NCBI RefSeq assembly: GCF_902459465.1
Contig: NC_047081.1
Coordinates: 3,253,883-3,317,882 of the forward strand
Source: Asterias rubens
Lineage: Eukaryota; Echinodermata; Asteroidea; Forcipulatida; Asteriidae
Direction of reading: 5' to 3'
DNA length: 64,000 bases
Shown: positions 44,802 to 56,500 of the stretch, piece by piece
Position numbering within the stretch: position 1 is the first letter of the stretch
Layout: each line of letters begins with the position of its first letter
Notes under the pieces: model-generated
What the model saw: only the letters and a program-made list of their open reading frames with translations
Databases searched by the model: none
Told to the model about the DNA's origin: nothing
Translations under genes and position numbers: made by a program

Positions 44802-47800
44802 TCACCGCATATCAATTATTTGTATTGATGAATTGATAGAGATCTTAGCGTGTTGCCCTTCTTCGTAGATCGGCGGCTGCGACGGGTGAGGATGGAACCC
44901 GACTTCTTTACAATTGCTGATGAACTGTAAACCATGGTCTTGGGTCAGGGAGAAATACCCAGTTCTGTGAAGAAAACAAATAATTATCAGTACTTCTGTT
45001 TTGGATTAAAAAGTTATTGCACAAGGATGACAAATGTATGCTCTAGGGTTAACAATAATAATGGTAAGCATTTTTATAGAGCACCTAACATGTATATGTG
45101 AGGGCCTCAAGGTGCTTCACAGGTAAAAACAAAAACATAAGTTAAGGCAAGCCAAAACACAAGTCTAAAAGTAACAAATAGATAAAGCACAAAATTTAAA
45201 CAAGTTTTTTAAAACTCAGCCACAAGACAATTAGGTACAAAATACATAGGCATCCCTCGGCATCTGGCCATTACAGTAAAACAACAGCAAATTCAAATAG
45301 TGATCAAAATTGGCCAAATCAATTCGCAAAATGGAGCCACGAGGAGTCACATAACAATGTGGGGAGAGGTTACCAGCACATTATAAAAATAAGATCCTCA
45401 GCCCCATGAGCAATACAAATATGCACATAAAAAAATCCAGGGTTGTAAATTTCAGTTATTTTCTTTACAAATGGCAAAGAAAGACACATTTTTGGGGGTA
45501 CTTACTGGTTGTGTGTCGGCGCACAGACTATGGCTATAGCTTCAGCCATCATGATTTGATACGGACAATGAGTGTGAAGATCAATGCTTGACATGAACGC
45601 CGTCTGCGTGGGATGAGTCTGCAATAAAGAGAAGAACATATAAGGCATGATAAACTCGTTCTTGGAAGGGGAAGGCTCAAGTTTTGTTAACAGTAAAAAG
45701 TACCTCTATGGGTTAATGTAAACTGTACTGCAGGGCTTGAGTCAGATTTGCGACTTGACTTGAGTTGGGGAAAAATTACTTGTGACTTGACACAGGCGAT
45801 TGCCTCCATGCCCCCTGGGGTTTGCCTTTGTGCCCTTGAAATGCGCCAGTAGAATTTTACTCACAGGGGATAATGGGGGTAATGGGATAATGCCTTGTGC
45901 CCTTGCCTTTGCAAAAACGAAGCATACAGGCCTGATAACTTGTGACGGGACTTGCACAAAGATAACTTGTGACTTGACAAAAAATTACTTGATTACAACA
46001 AAGCTGTACTGGAAAAAAATCAAGGGAACCAAGGCAATGATGGTTAAGTCTCTTGCTTCAAGACACAAGTGCCAAAACATCGGGACTCAAACCTACACTC
46101 TGCCGATCAGAAAAACCAGAGCTCAATCAAGTCTGGTACTCTTAACGGCTCAGCACCCAGACACCAATCATACACCAATCAAATGGCCTTGAAGGATGAT
46201 ATCAAAGCTTGAGCCTACTTACATGTATCCAACCCAGGGTTAGGAGATCTCGACTATCCATTACATCAAATATTTCCCCTTCATTTAGAGCTGTGCAGGA
46301 ATCAGACGTTGACGTCTGCTTAGGTACAACGATGTGTGTAATGGTGAAAGCATCCTGAGCCTGAAAAAAGGATGACACAAAAATCGAATATTTATGGACT
46401 TGATGAAAGCTGAATATTCATCAAGTTCAAGTTCAGTAATATTGATTTCCAATGCTGTCACAATACAATAATACAATAACGCAATAATACAATAACGCAC
46501 ATTTATGTAGGAATAACAAAAGCAATATAGTATGGGGTACACAATGGTTCAGTATAAAGCAACCATATAAAGACAACATTGAGGTATAAGGTGAAGTGAG
46601 GAGATTTTGTACCCTAACCTATGGACAGACAGACATTTATTTGTCTGAATATCCATGAGTGGTGAAATCTGAATATTCATGAATGGTGTGACTTCATAGA
46701 AGCTGAATATTCATTAGAAGTGTTGTGAATTGATAGACGTTGAATATTCATGAGGAGTGATGTGACCTGAAGTCATGGTCTGCCCTTAGTTTCCATCATT
46801 TATTTCCAGAGAGGTATTTTTTAGTATTTGAATTATGAGTCCCATTTCTGTAACACCATGAAAGGGTTTACAAGGTGCTGCGTCCCATTCTGCAGCCAAT
46901 GCCAGGAACACCAAGGCAAACCTCCTTCTCTTACGAGCAAGTGTAACAAGGTTCTATTATGTGCATTACACAACGCACGGGTCCAACGGTTTTACGTCCC
47001 ATCAGAAGGACAAAGAAATAATGGTTAAGTGTCTTGTTTAGGGACACAAATGTCAAGACCGTGACTCAAATCCACACTCTGCTGCTGACAACACCAGAGC
47101 TTGGGTTCTGTGAACTGCACTGCTCGACCACGACACGACACGCCACAAAAGTGTCTTGTTTAAGAATACAAGTGTCAAGACCGGGACTTGAATCCACACT
47201 CCGATCAGAAACACCAGAGCTTGAGTCCAGCGCACTTGACTGCTCGGCCACAACTTACCAATTTCCCAGCCAAGATGCCACATGTTTCCAGGTTCAGGGT
47301 GGTGTTTTCCCTTGCGATCACCAAGAACTTTTCCACCGTATCTCTGGGTATGAACAGATCCCGTAGCCCATATCTATTGGACCCGCTTGCCGTGACGGTA
47401 CTCATAAGGTTCATCGGTTTTGTTGAGCGGTCAACTTTTAGGCTTCGATCGATCGTGGGTGGACTTGGCCTGTATGGATGAAATAAAACTTTAAATTAAA
47501 ATCTTAAGATGAAATCAGATTCAGTGTTTTTAACATGCTTCATGAATGTGAAAAATAGTCTGTAGTTCAAGGTAGGACATTCAAAAAGGTATTACAAATA
47601 TAAAAATACTGTACAAATTACAAATCGTCAAAAAAGGAAAATAATGGTAATCAAAAATTACAGTGAAAATGAATACAGTAACATAGGGGGTGTTCTCAAT
47701 GAAGAGTTGCCATCATTTGCATCTTGTAACATTAACATAATAGGGAAAGAGTTTCCAAAATCAGAGAGATTTTCAAATTTGTTGATCAAAACATGGAAAG

Positions 47801-50800
47801 ATAAGGGTTTTTTTTTTGGGGGGGGGGGAAGAACATAGCATTGAGAGACCCCTGCTTAATCAAGTTACAGTTTTTCATTACCTGAGAGAAGATTTTGGTA
47901 TTGTTGTGTCGACTTCCGCAGGTTTATAGACGGAATATCCACCAGCCTTCACAGCATCATAAGATGGAGGGGGAGGCAACCCAGCATCTTCAGCTCCCGC
48001 CGCTACTGCTGCTGCTGCTGCTGCTGCCGCCGTAGAAGTCTCTAACGCCATCTGCTCTGCTTCCTCACGCTGCTGCGCTCGTCGCTGCTCCTCAAGGAAC
48101 GCTTGGCGTTGCTCTTCGACTATTCTCTGCTGCTCCTCCATGAGGGACAGTTCCTTGGCCTCCTGGAGCTGCCTCCTTTCTACCTCGTCCTCTTCATGTT
48201 TCCTGCGTTGCTCTTCGTTCATTCTTTCTTGCTTCTGGCGGATGCATTCCTCCTTGGCCAGTCTTTGTTTCTTGCAATGAGAATTATTTAATTTGAAGAT
48301 TAACATGGTGTAGGAAATTGTCTGGGCCTAATTTCAAAGAGCTTCTTAACGGACAATTACAGCATTGGTAAGAAAAATAACTTGTCTAATATTATAATCA
48401 TAGAAATACATTAAACTTACAAGGTCTAATGATGATGATAGTAGAAAACATCCCTTGAAATATTTGAAATTGGGCCTGGGTTAGCATTTGTCTTAAAATA
48501 GTTGTTATCGTCTATTATCATTTAGAACTGGGGTTTTTTCTTCACAACCTTTATACAAAAAGAAATGCAACTCAAAAGACAGGTACATTTTTTCCCCATG
48601 GCAACACTATCTCAAACAGTTTTGACTTTCTTTTTCTTTTAGAAGGGTGTTTGGAAAGGATTTGTAAACATGATCTGCATAAAAATATATTCAATTTATG
48701 GCCGACTTACTTCTTTTTCTTGCCATAGCTTAAAATCTTTCTCAAATATCTGCTTCAGCTTCGTCTTTGTGTCTTCTGCTTTTGGGAAAGCTTGTTTCAC
48801 TTTCTGGAAACGAACAATGAACAAAAAACAATACAGTTAGTTATTTATTCATTAATTCTGTTTATGAAGTCTAGGGTTCTCAGAAAAGCGGACTTAATCA
48901 CTTGACTAGCCAATAGAGAGAAAACAAGGAAGATTTAGTTTGGGAGGCCAGAGGAAACCCCAAGACACTTATTCAAGAGAAACCCATGCAATCAGGGACC
49001 AATTTCATAGAGCTGCTTAAGCAAAAAATTTGCTTAAGCACAAAAACAGCTTGCTTGTTACTGGCAAAAATTTCATGACATGTACATTGCTTTTGACTAA
49101 TATTTAGCTGTTGTTTACTTAGCATAACAATTGAGTGGAGTCTTAGCCGGTAATCTGATTTTACAAAGCAAAGATTTTTTTGCTTAAGCAAACATTTTTG
49201 TTTAAGCAGCTCTATGAAATTGGGCCCAGGTAGTGACTAAAATCCTAATCCACAAAAGCCCTTTCCACACTACTCTATTTCCGGGGAATAACAGCCAGCC
49301 CTTTCACACTTGAATGGCTTTCCACCTTATCTACCCCAATAAATGGGCATATGGGGAAAGTCAATCCTACTTTGGAGTAGGGGCAAGCGCTTCCTCAAAG
49401 CGTGCAACCGGAACCCTAAGGCATAGGGGCCTAGGCCGGGACAGTGTGAAGGTGCGCCGGGTTGACGGTGCGGTACAGAAACTCCTGGTGTCTTCCCAGG
49501 GCTGTACTCAATTGGGATATAACAGAAAAAGAGGGCAAGTCAATTCTCGTTTAGAAGGGGCACTTCCATTGGACAATTTGATAGGCCAAGACCAGTGCAA
49601 CAGAGGCCATAACCTTTGTGTAATACCACTTGCAGGCCTGGGAAAAAACTTCTTCTCTTGCTTGGCTCCAGTGTTCTGGGTTCACGCCAAGACTAAATCT
49701 TACCTTCTTAGTATCTTTGAGATCTTCGGGTGTGGCTTGTTTGTATTGCGGATGCTTCGGTAACTTCTCGACAAAGATTCTGAGCGCATAGAGACAATGA
49801 AGATAAACGTAATAATTTGGGAGCTCCATCGTTAAATCTAGTCTTGATTCTCTCCTTGTTTGTACCGTACAGTCAATTGCAGAAAACTCTTTTCCATTGG
49901 TATTTGAACAACAATGCAGTATTAGATGTAGATGTGTTCATACTACATGTAAAAGTCATCTCAAAATACTAGTCTGCAAAATACCAAAACTAATTTTTTA
50001 AGATTCAGAACATCTTCCTAAAGCTTGTCAACAAGGAACTTTCCCAATCCCCAAATAAATTTGAATTTTACTGACGGCAGCCCATAACAAATGGCAATGA
50101 AACTCTCCTGTCTTTATGATTTTAAGTTAAATACATGTATTCAAAACAACTGCCAAGATTGGAAAGAGGAGTGACTGAAATTAAAAAGTGTATAGTGCGG
50201 ACCCACTGTCAATACTGTGTGCTATACCTACAAAACCAAATACGTTATACACCATCAGTTACTACAAAGGTTAAGATTAACTATGACTGCATATAGGCCT
50301 GACTCATCATTTACTTGACACTACACTTTTTGAAAACCAAAAGGCCAGAAGATATAATTGTTTCTCGGGAATTTGATGAGTGCTTTGTACTTTGGCCATG
50401 TTGTAGAGGTTTCTGTAGTTAGTGGTCGGACTATGGCTGCATCATGTGTGTATGAATCATACACAAGCCAATGAGTCATGGCAACAGAACATGCTTGATA
50501 AGATAATGATGTCATACATGTATGTAAACAGTGTCACAATGTAAACACAGACAGGCATGAGGTTATGGTGGTATTAGTTGACAGGGAGGACAACAAAAAA
50601 GTCCAATGGGCACACAGTTTTACAGATCTCTTAATTGTCTTACTGGAAGAGAAAGTCATAGGCCTATTTTGAGTATAAGATGAAAGCATTCTCATATGTA
50701 CGCTCATCATAGTAAACGTCTATACAAATCCAATGAGTCATGGCAACAGAACATGCTGGATAAGATTATGATGTCATATGTAAACAATGCACAAAGAAAA

Positions 50801-52376
50801 CACAGACAGCCATGAGGTGTACACCTTAATACCATTTGATAAACAACAACATTTGTTAAGATGGGCTGTTTAAAACAGCCTGTTTTGAAATGGAACGGCC
50901 GCGTTGATGTTAAAATGTTTCTGTTAAAAAAACCAGCAGTCTCCAAAACAGTAGTTTGAAAAATGTTTCAACTTTAACTGACATTTTCTTCTAACACAGA
51001 ATTGTAAGTATAAGAGTATGTGAGTTCATGGCGTGACAGACAAATGTTACATATAAAAAATTACAGAATGAGAGGAAACCCCGTAGTTAAACCATAATTT
51101 TTTTTTTTTAAAGGCAGTGGACACTATTGGTAATACTCAAAATAATTATTAGCATAACTCCTTTCTTGATGACGAGTAATGGGGAGAGGTTGATGGTATA
51201 AAACATTGTGAGAAACGGCTCCCTCTGAAGTGCCACAGTTTTCGAGAAAGAAGTAATTTTCAATGAATTTGATTTCAAGACCTCAGATTTAGAACTTGAG
51301 GTCTCGAAATCAACCATCTAAATGCACACAACTTCGTGTGACAAGGGTGTTTTTTTCTTTCATTATTATCTCGCAAGTTTTTTTTTTATGCACATGTTGA
51401 GATACACCAACTGTGAAGGCTAGTCTTTGACAATTACCAATAGTGTCCACTGCCTTTAAACATCAACCAAATATCTAGCTTATTGTAGAAGGAAGTTAGC
51501 TCACGTTATATATTTGGAGTATAAGATGAAAGCGTTCTCATAATTACGTTCATCGTAGTAAACGTCTGCCTAGGAGAAAGAAGACAACAATTTTGAAGCC
51601 ATTTAGTTTCTCTTTCAATCTGGATCTAACTTCTAAGAAACAAAATTGAAGCCGAGTTGATCTATAATAATGTACTCCTTTATTAATAAGTGAATAGAGG
51701 AGTGGCGCAGAGTTCTTAAATGATCGTTTAAAACTGGCTGACCAAGCTGACCAAAGGTTGGGTCACACTAAACTAGTTCTCAAAACATCCAAATGCATCT
51801 TAAACAAAGATTGTAAAACCAGTTAGGTCTGGCTAGAACATAGCTTTGGCCGGACAATGTTTATATGTGACCAAAGTTAATAAATTCTGGTTATGAGTCG
51901 GATCTGTTTGTAAAAGGGATAAATGTGCTACAAACAGACCAGGTCTGCCAATCCATCTGATTGCAGGTTGTGACGATCGGTCAATTTTTTTTTAGCAGGC
52001 TCAATGTTCTGGAAACCCAATCAAACCTGTCCGTGCCCCTCAATGAAGTCCTTTCCATAAAGAGTTGCTTCTACGACCACTCCCTTTGCACGCAGTAAGT
52101 TTAAAGGCAGTGGACACTATTGAGTAATTACCAATAGTGTCCACTGCCTTTGAGCCTGTTCGGCTCCATTTTTCTGAACAGATTGAGAACGAGTTTAGTG
52201 ATAGGGGTTTGAATCAATGAAAACGAAGATGAAGAAGCACTCACCATTCTCATGATTTCCTTCCCAGATCTGAAGTATCTCATGACGGGTACATTTGGAT
52301 CAACTTCAACAGCTGAGCCAAGACTCGCAAGTGATCTCACCCTTACTGATGGCTCCTCATAAGGAGTTACCTCCAT
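44802..52376 (-). CDS. STAMBP: STAMBP/AMSH JAMM-type K63 deubiquitinase (nine coding exons, complete)
   Basis: Minus-strand exons 52376-52245, 51569-51505, 49779-49704, 48803-48711, 48270-47882, 47469-47259, 46360-46223, 45618-45506 and 44964-44802 join in frame to 459 residues (human STAMBP and AMSH-LP are 424 and 436). AMSH cuts K63-linked ubiquitin chains on endosomes. The N-terminus ([16 protein letters not shown], then [24 protein letters not shown] and [12 protein letters not shown]) is the MIT-type ESCRT-III-binding domain. Residues 123-200 form a charged coiled coil, then poly-Ala (203-210) and PPPPSY (221-226). PPTIDRSLK (about 255-263) is the STAM SH3-binding motif. The JAMM metalloprotease has Glu313 ([10 protein letters not shown]), His368 and His370 ([12 protein letters not shown]) and Asp381 (SSIDLHTH), so it is catalytically intact. 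It could be the AMSH/AMSH-LP common ancestor type. A SINE abuts the donor of exon 6 and a relict exon copy lies in the 51504-49780 intron. Confidence 0.95.
45045..45125. repeat. SINE-core-like fragment
   Basis: AATAATAATGGTAAGCATTT then CAAGGTGCTTCACAG resembles the widespread SINE tail motif of an ATT-rich end plus a GCGCC/AAGGCGCTTTACAG-like core, antisense. In the last STAMBP intron. Confidence 0.4.
46021..46165 (-). mobile_element. SINE family 1, antisense tRNA-head fragment
   Basis: GATGGTTAAGTCTCTTGCTT, ACTCTGCCGATCAGAAAAAC and CTCTTAACGGCTCAGCACCC are the reverse of the family head. In a STAMBP intron. Confidence 0.7.
46405..46770. repeat. Cluster of TGAATATTCA palindromes
   Basis: TGAATATTCATGA or a close variant occurs near 46424, 46665-46680, 46705 and 46740, each at the end of a loosely repeated block. 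Also a small AATACAATAACGC microsatellite at 46463-46500. In a STAMBP intron. Confidence 0.6.
46858..47138 (-). mobile_element. SINE family 1, antisense copy
   Basis: From ACAAGGTGCTGCGTCCCATT to TGCTCGACCACGACACG, including CGTCCCATCAGAAGGAC of the body. Confidence 0.8.
47148..47253 (-). mobile_element. SINE family 1, antisense head abutting a splice donor
   Basis: The tRNA-like head ends TGCTCGGCCACAA at 47253; the STAMBP exon 6 donor GTAAG occupies 47258-47254. The SINE therefore starts at intron position 6. Confidence 0.75.
48996..49228. mobile_element. Palindromic MITE, AATTTCATAGAGCTGCTTAAGC family
   Basis: CCAATTTCATAGAGCTGCTT and the inverse AAGCAGCTCTATGAAATTGG at the ends, with further inner GCTTAAGCA inverted pairs. 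Relatives at 3852, 42700, 55337 and 62437. Confidence 0.75.
50466..50820 (-). repeat. Local duplication with a relict copy of STAMBP exon 2
   Basis: GAGTCATGGCAACAGAACAT with about 80 bp of flank occurs at 50472 and 50733. Between them, 50672-50722 matches STAMBP exon 2 on the minus strand (ACGTTTACTATGATGAGCGT for ACGTTTACTACGATGAACGT), but it has lost the phase-correct acceptor and the donor. Confidence 0.75.
51110..51457 (-). mobile_element. MITE family A
   Basis: Both ends intact with TTAA at each side (TTTTAAAGGC and GCCTTTAAAC). It ends 47 bp short of the STAMBP exon 2 donor. Confidence 0.85.
52103..52151. mobile_element. MITE family A reduced to its two termini
   Basis: 49 bp: AAAGGCAGTGGACACTATTG, a few bases, then the inverse. 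A near-perfect palindrome left after loss of the whole interior. In a STAMBP intron. Confidence 0.85.
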
Positions 52377-53095
52377 GCTTCCTGGTTCAATCAATCACAA
52401 CCTAGTGGAATACACGAGTCAAACACTGAATTATACAATACTTTTGTTAGGCATGACGAAATCAGTGTTGTATGGTAGCCCCGGTGGGCAGTGGCGGGCA
52501 GGCATGCCCAGAACTAACACATTTTGCCCAGCGCTCTGAGCAAATTACACTGTGCTGCCCAGCACAGATTTCCCCCAGATTGCACTTCAGCAATGATGGC
52601 CCCATATCTAAATATGAACAAACTCGTTGAACCGCTCACCCTTGGTGGACTGAATTGGATTTAGAGCCCATCACTAAACTACAACGCTGGACACAATACA
52701 TACAAAAATATACAAATTTTTGTACAATAGATTAAAAAAAATCAATAACAATACAGCCCTATGAAACAAAAGAAATTGCAAACAAATAATAAAACTAACG
52801 ATAAAAGGAAGTTTACTAGGCATTACAGAAAAACAAGGCCTTAAAACAAGGCTGTTTAAATAGTGATACCCTTTTTCCCTTCCCACAGACTCGCAAGCAG
52901 TATGTGCCTTTAAACCATACTGTGCACAATCAATGAGACCATGGAGGTGGAGTTTGCGATAGCCTATTTATACTAAACAGCTGACAAATCAAGCCTCACA
53001 AAAGGCCATGCTGCGTGAGTGACCAAAACAAATTGAGCAAAAGATAGTAGTTCACAGGCTAGGTGTATGTCACACTAAAACACGAATTGGAAAAG

Positions 53096-53206
53096 CTTCC
53101 GTATGGCGCCACCAGTCAGTCACCACTTCTTCATTTGATTTTGATATGAAATTAAATAATATTATAGAATAGAGGAAAAAGAGGTGGTGCCATACGGAAA
53201 GTTATC
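53096..53206. mobile_element. Short MITE, CTTCCGTATGGCGCCACCA family
   Basis: GCTTCCGTATGGCGCCACCA and the inverse TGGTGCCATACGGAAAGTTA about 110 bp apart. Confidence 0.7.
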
Positions 53207-53400
53207 CGTCCAACATCCCAAGGGCTAAGGAGTAACTATAAAATAGGCCTATAGGTACTTTTTTGAAAGCAAATTTCGAAATAGGGCCGGTGGAGCTTTT
53301 TATGTTACTTCCGAGCCGAGTTACTCGATTTGGAAGGTCGACTTGTCTCAGCAACATGATATCGATGTAACGTTTATTTTAGACGGAACTTCCATGCTTC

Positions 53401-53570
53401 ACTTACCTTTTAATTAAGTGCTCCTAATCCTCCTCTTTTTTAGCATAGAGTCTGTGTCGCTTGTTGAAACCATCGACCAACTTCATTACACAGTACCTAC
53501 TGCAAGATAACACTAAAAACTAAGTTCAACTTTTTTTTTCGTAACATCAGGGAAGCCGCCATCTTCTTAA
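53401..53570 (-). promoter_or_regulatory. STAMBP: Likely first non-coding exon and promoter of STAMBP
   Basis: A good donor (AAAAG then GTAAGT) ends an exon at 53407; the matching acceptor is at 52402 (CACTAG), 25 nt before the start codon. A YY1-type element AAGATGGCGGC lies on the minus strand at 53565-53555, often close to TATA-less start sites. The ATG inside it would open a 21-codon frame ending in TAG if transcribed. Confidence 0.5.
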
Positions 53571-56500
53571 AAGAACTCACTGGTTCCCTGCGTCATGTTC
53601 CTAGTTTAGTCACTAGTTATACGCACGTGATGGTGACACCCGTTATTATTGATGACATCATTTCTATTTTTAAACTCAAGGTTCTTGCGGGATCGTCACA
53701 CTCTGCGCTGTGTGACGCCGTGAGTTGCTAGGCGGAGTCCTGCGAGAAAATCTTGACCTTATTTTTTATAAGTTATGAATGAATGATTTTGGTTAAGTTG
53801 GTATTCAATGAAAATGGAAAACTTCAAAAACACGTTTGTTACTTGAACGTAAAGAAATGTAAACCTCTTCAAAACCGGGTTGTGTGTGCCACGCCCCACT
53901 TTCGTGATACCAAAGAAAACGCATAAGAACAAAACCATAACGAAACAAAACGAACATTGTTACTTTCATTGTTTACTTTATTTTCCGATTGCTTTATCAT
54001 GAATATTACCAATCAAATAATTGTGTTTCAAATATACAAATAAAAAATGTCAAGATGACAAGTGAAACAAGCACTTGTATTTATAGGAAGGGACCATCGG
54101 TCAAACTTAAACCCAGCACTAAAGATATTTGGATAAAGTTTTTATCTGTCATCAAAAACTGAGCAATTACCAAAAGTGTCCAGGGCCTTTAATCTGGAAG
54201 CTTAACATATGTATTTTAATAACTTGAAGGACAATGCAGTACTTTTAAAACCATTTCTTCGATTCTGAAGATAGGCAACAAGTTAAGGTCGCAGCCGCTA
54301 CAATGTCCATAAAAAATAATGCATTTTAATGTAAGGTTCCTTTTTGTTCTGAAAATTGCTTCAATTTAAAATTAATTATCGACTTTAAAAGCACGTGTAA
54401 CTTGGCTATATCAGAGTTTTATTAACCATTGTTTATTATAAATTCCAAAGCAAAATGGAAGACACATATATAAAACTATAATTATTGAAAGTTTCATATT
54501 AATTTCATAAGACTAATTATTGAAACTTTTAGAATACGATGTTTTAATCTGTAAATAATGGACTGTCATTTCTCTTGCAATGTAGCCTAGGCCTATACCT
54601 TATTTCAAACATGTGAGAGCTAAACATCATACTTCTTGATGAAACACTGAATGGTTCCACCTTTAACAATAAACCGAAATAATAATAAACCCAACTTAAA
54701 AAAGATAGTGCAATCCCTTTTCTTTATACATTTTAAATTACACATACCCTCCCTTTAAGTACAGACAAAGTAGCCTGTGAAACCTAATGAGTGATTATCC
54801 CTGTATTCAAAGTAACACACTAATCTTCCCTCTCAAGCTAGCTTAAAAAGGTTAAAGGCATAGTTTTTATCATAAAGAAAATATATTACAAAAAGGGAAC
54901 ATTTTTACATACAAATATATTTACACATGAAGTTACATAAATATTACACAAAACTTATCATTATTAAAAATCTTTGATTGTTCGTACAAAAAGCTGTTTA
55001 TACAGATTAACTATAACTAAAATTGCAAAAAGCATAACGATTTATCTACTTCTGACTTTTGTAAAAGCGCTCAGGAAAAAAGCTTGTCTACGCAAAGTAA
55101 ATTGGAACATTATTTTGAAGCACTGTGGTACTAAACATGTTGGAACATAATAATGACATTACAGTGTATAAGCATATTCTGTGTAACTTTCATTCAATAG
55201 ATGGTAAGCACATCAGAAGCTTGCTTAGCAGATAACCTGTTACTGTGTCTCAAAGCTAAATGTTCAAGTGTTGCACCCCCACTTCAGTGCAGCATCTACC
55301 TTGATGTTTGTAAAGAAACAAAAATAATAAAAACTGTGCCCGTTTTCATAAAGCTGCTTAGCAGAAAATATACTGCTCGACAAATTTATATTCTTATCAA
55401 AAATTCAGTGGGACACCAGTTACAACAATTTAAACTTAATGTAAGTTTGGATGGTATTCCATTTCTGTTAAGCAATATTTGTCTGTGCTTAGCACGTTTT
55501 TGTGAGTACATGCTTGATGAAATTATGCCCTGTACTCTATGTATAAAATAACTCAGAAATTGAAAGAAAAACAGGCGAAAACGGATGAGCACACAAAACT
55601 TAGTACATTGTTTTTCTGTTTTCATGGCACACATGTTTTGTTAAACCCTTGAGACACCTCATCACTTGGGTTTCAAATCATTTCATTTTTTACATACTTT
55701 AATAAAATTCTACTTAATTATTATACGACATCTTCACTATTTATTATTAAAAAAGGTGTTGTAAAGTACTTTGCTAAACAAAGAAAACTCGTAAAGACAT
55801 TTGAAATTAAACTTTGAATTTGAATATCCCATAATGGGACTGTGTACCTCTTCCAAGTTTTGCAAAAGTCATCAACACCAAAACAACATCTTTAAACCCC
55901 ATTTAAAATGCATTTTCACACTATCTCCATCGACATGGGGGTCCTTTTGAATACTGACAATTTTATGTCTTGGGATTTGAAGTCTCACCTATACCATTTC
56001 CTATTTTCCCCAAACTTTATAAATATCAGTCAAATTTTTAATAATGCCATTAATTATAACATTCACTATGGGTGGGTTTTTACTATTGTTGTTTGAGAGT
56101 CATAGAGTGAGAACTATTTGGGAGCAAGGAGTAAAAAAATAACTTAAACAAAGTAAAAAATATGTCGCAACAAAGAGACACGTTGATAAATATTTCTACA
56201 AGGTATTAACATTTCTGTTTTTGTATATCCCCTGAAAATGAAAATGAAAAAAAAAATCACCACCCCACTAAAATAAAATACAAACCAAACCCAATACTTT
56301 TACTTTCAATCGATCACGATTTCACAACTCCCTTTTCCAAAAATGGAACCTTGTTTATTTTTTAATAAATATGATTCAGTTGCTGCAACTTGAGCAAAGT
56401 ATGCCATCACAATACTGTTAATAATAATAGCTGTTTATAAATTATATGGATATTATTTCTGCAATATAAAATGACTGCAAGTATAAACTGTTAACTGTAT

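Noticed and set aside
49314-49763. 149-codon open frame on the plus strand
   Set aside because: Its 3' part overlaps, antisense, a STAMBP exon; no domain is recognisable.
53564-53566. Upstream ATG in AAGATGGCGGC as the STAMBP start
   Set aside because: The frame stops after 21 codons, while the ATG at 52376 gives the conserved N-terminus.
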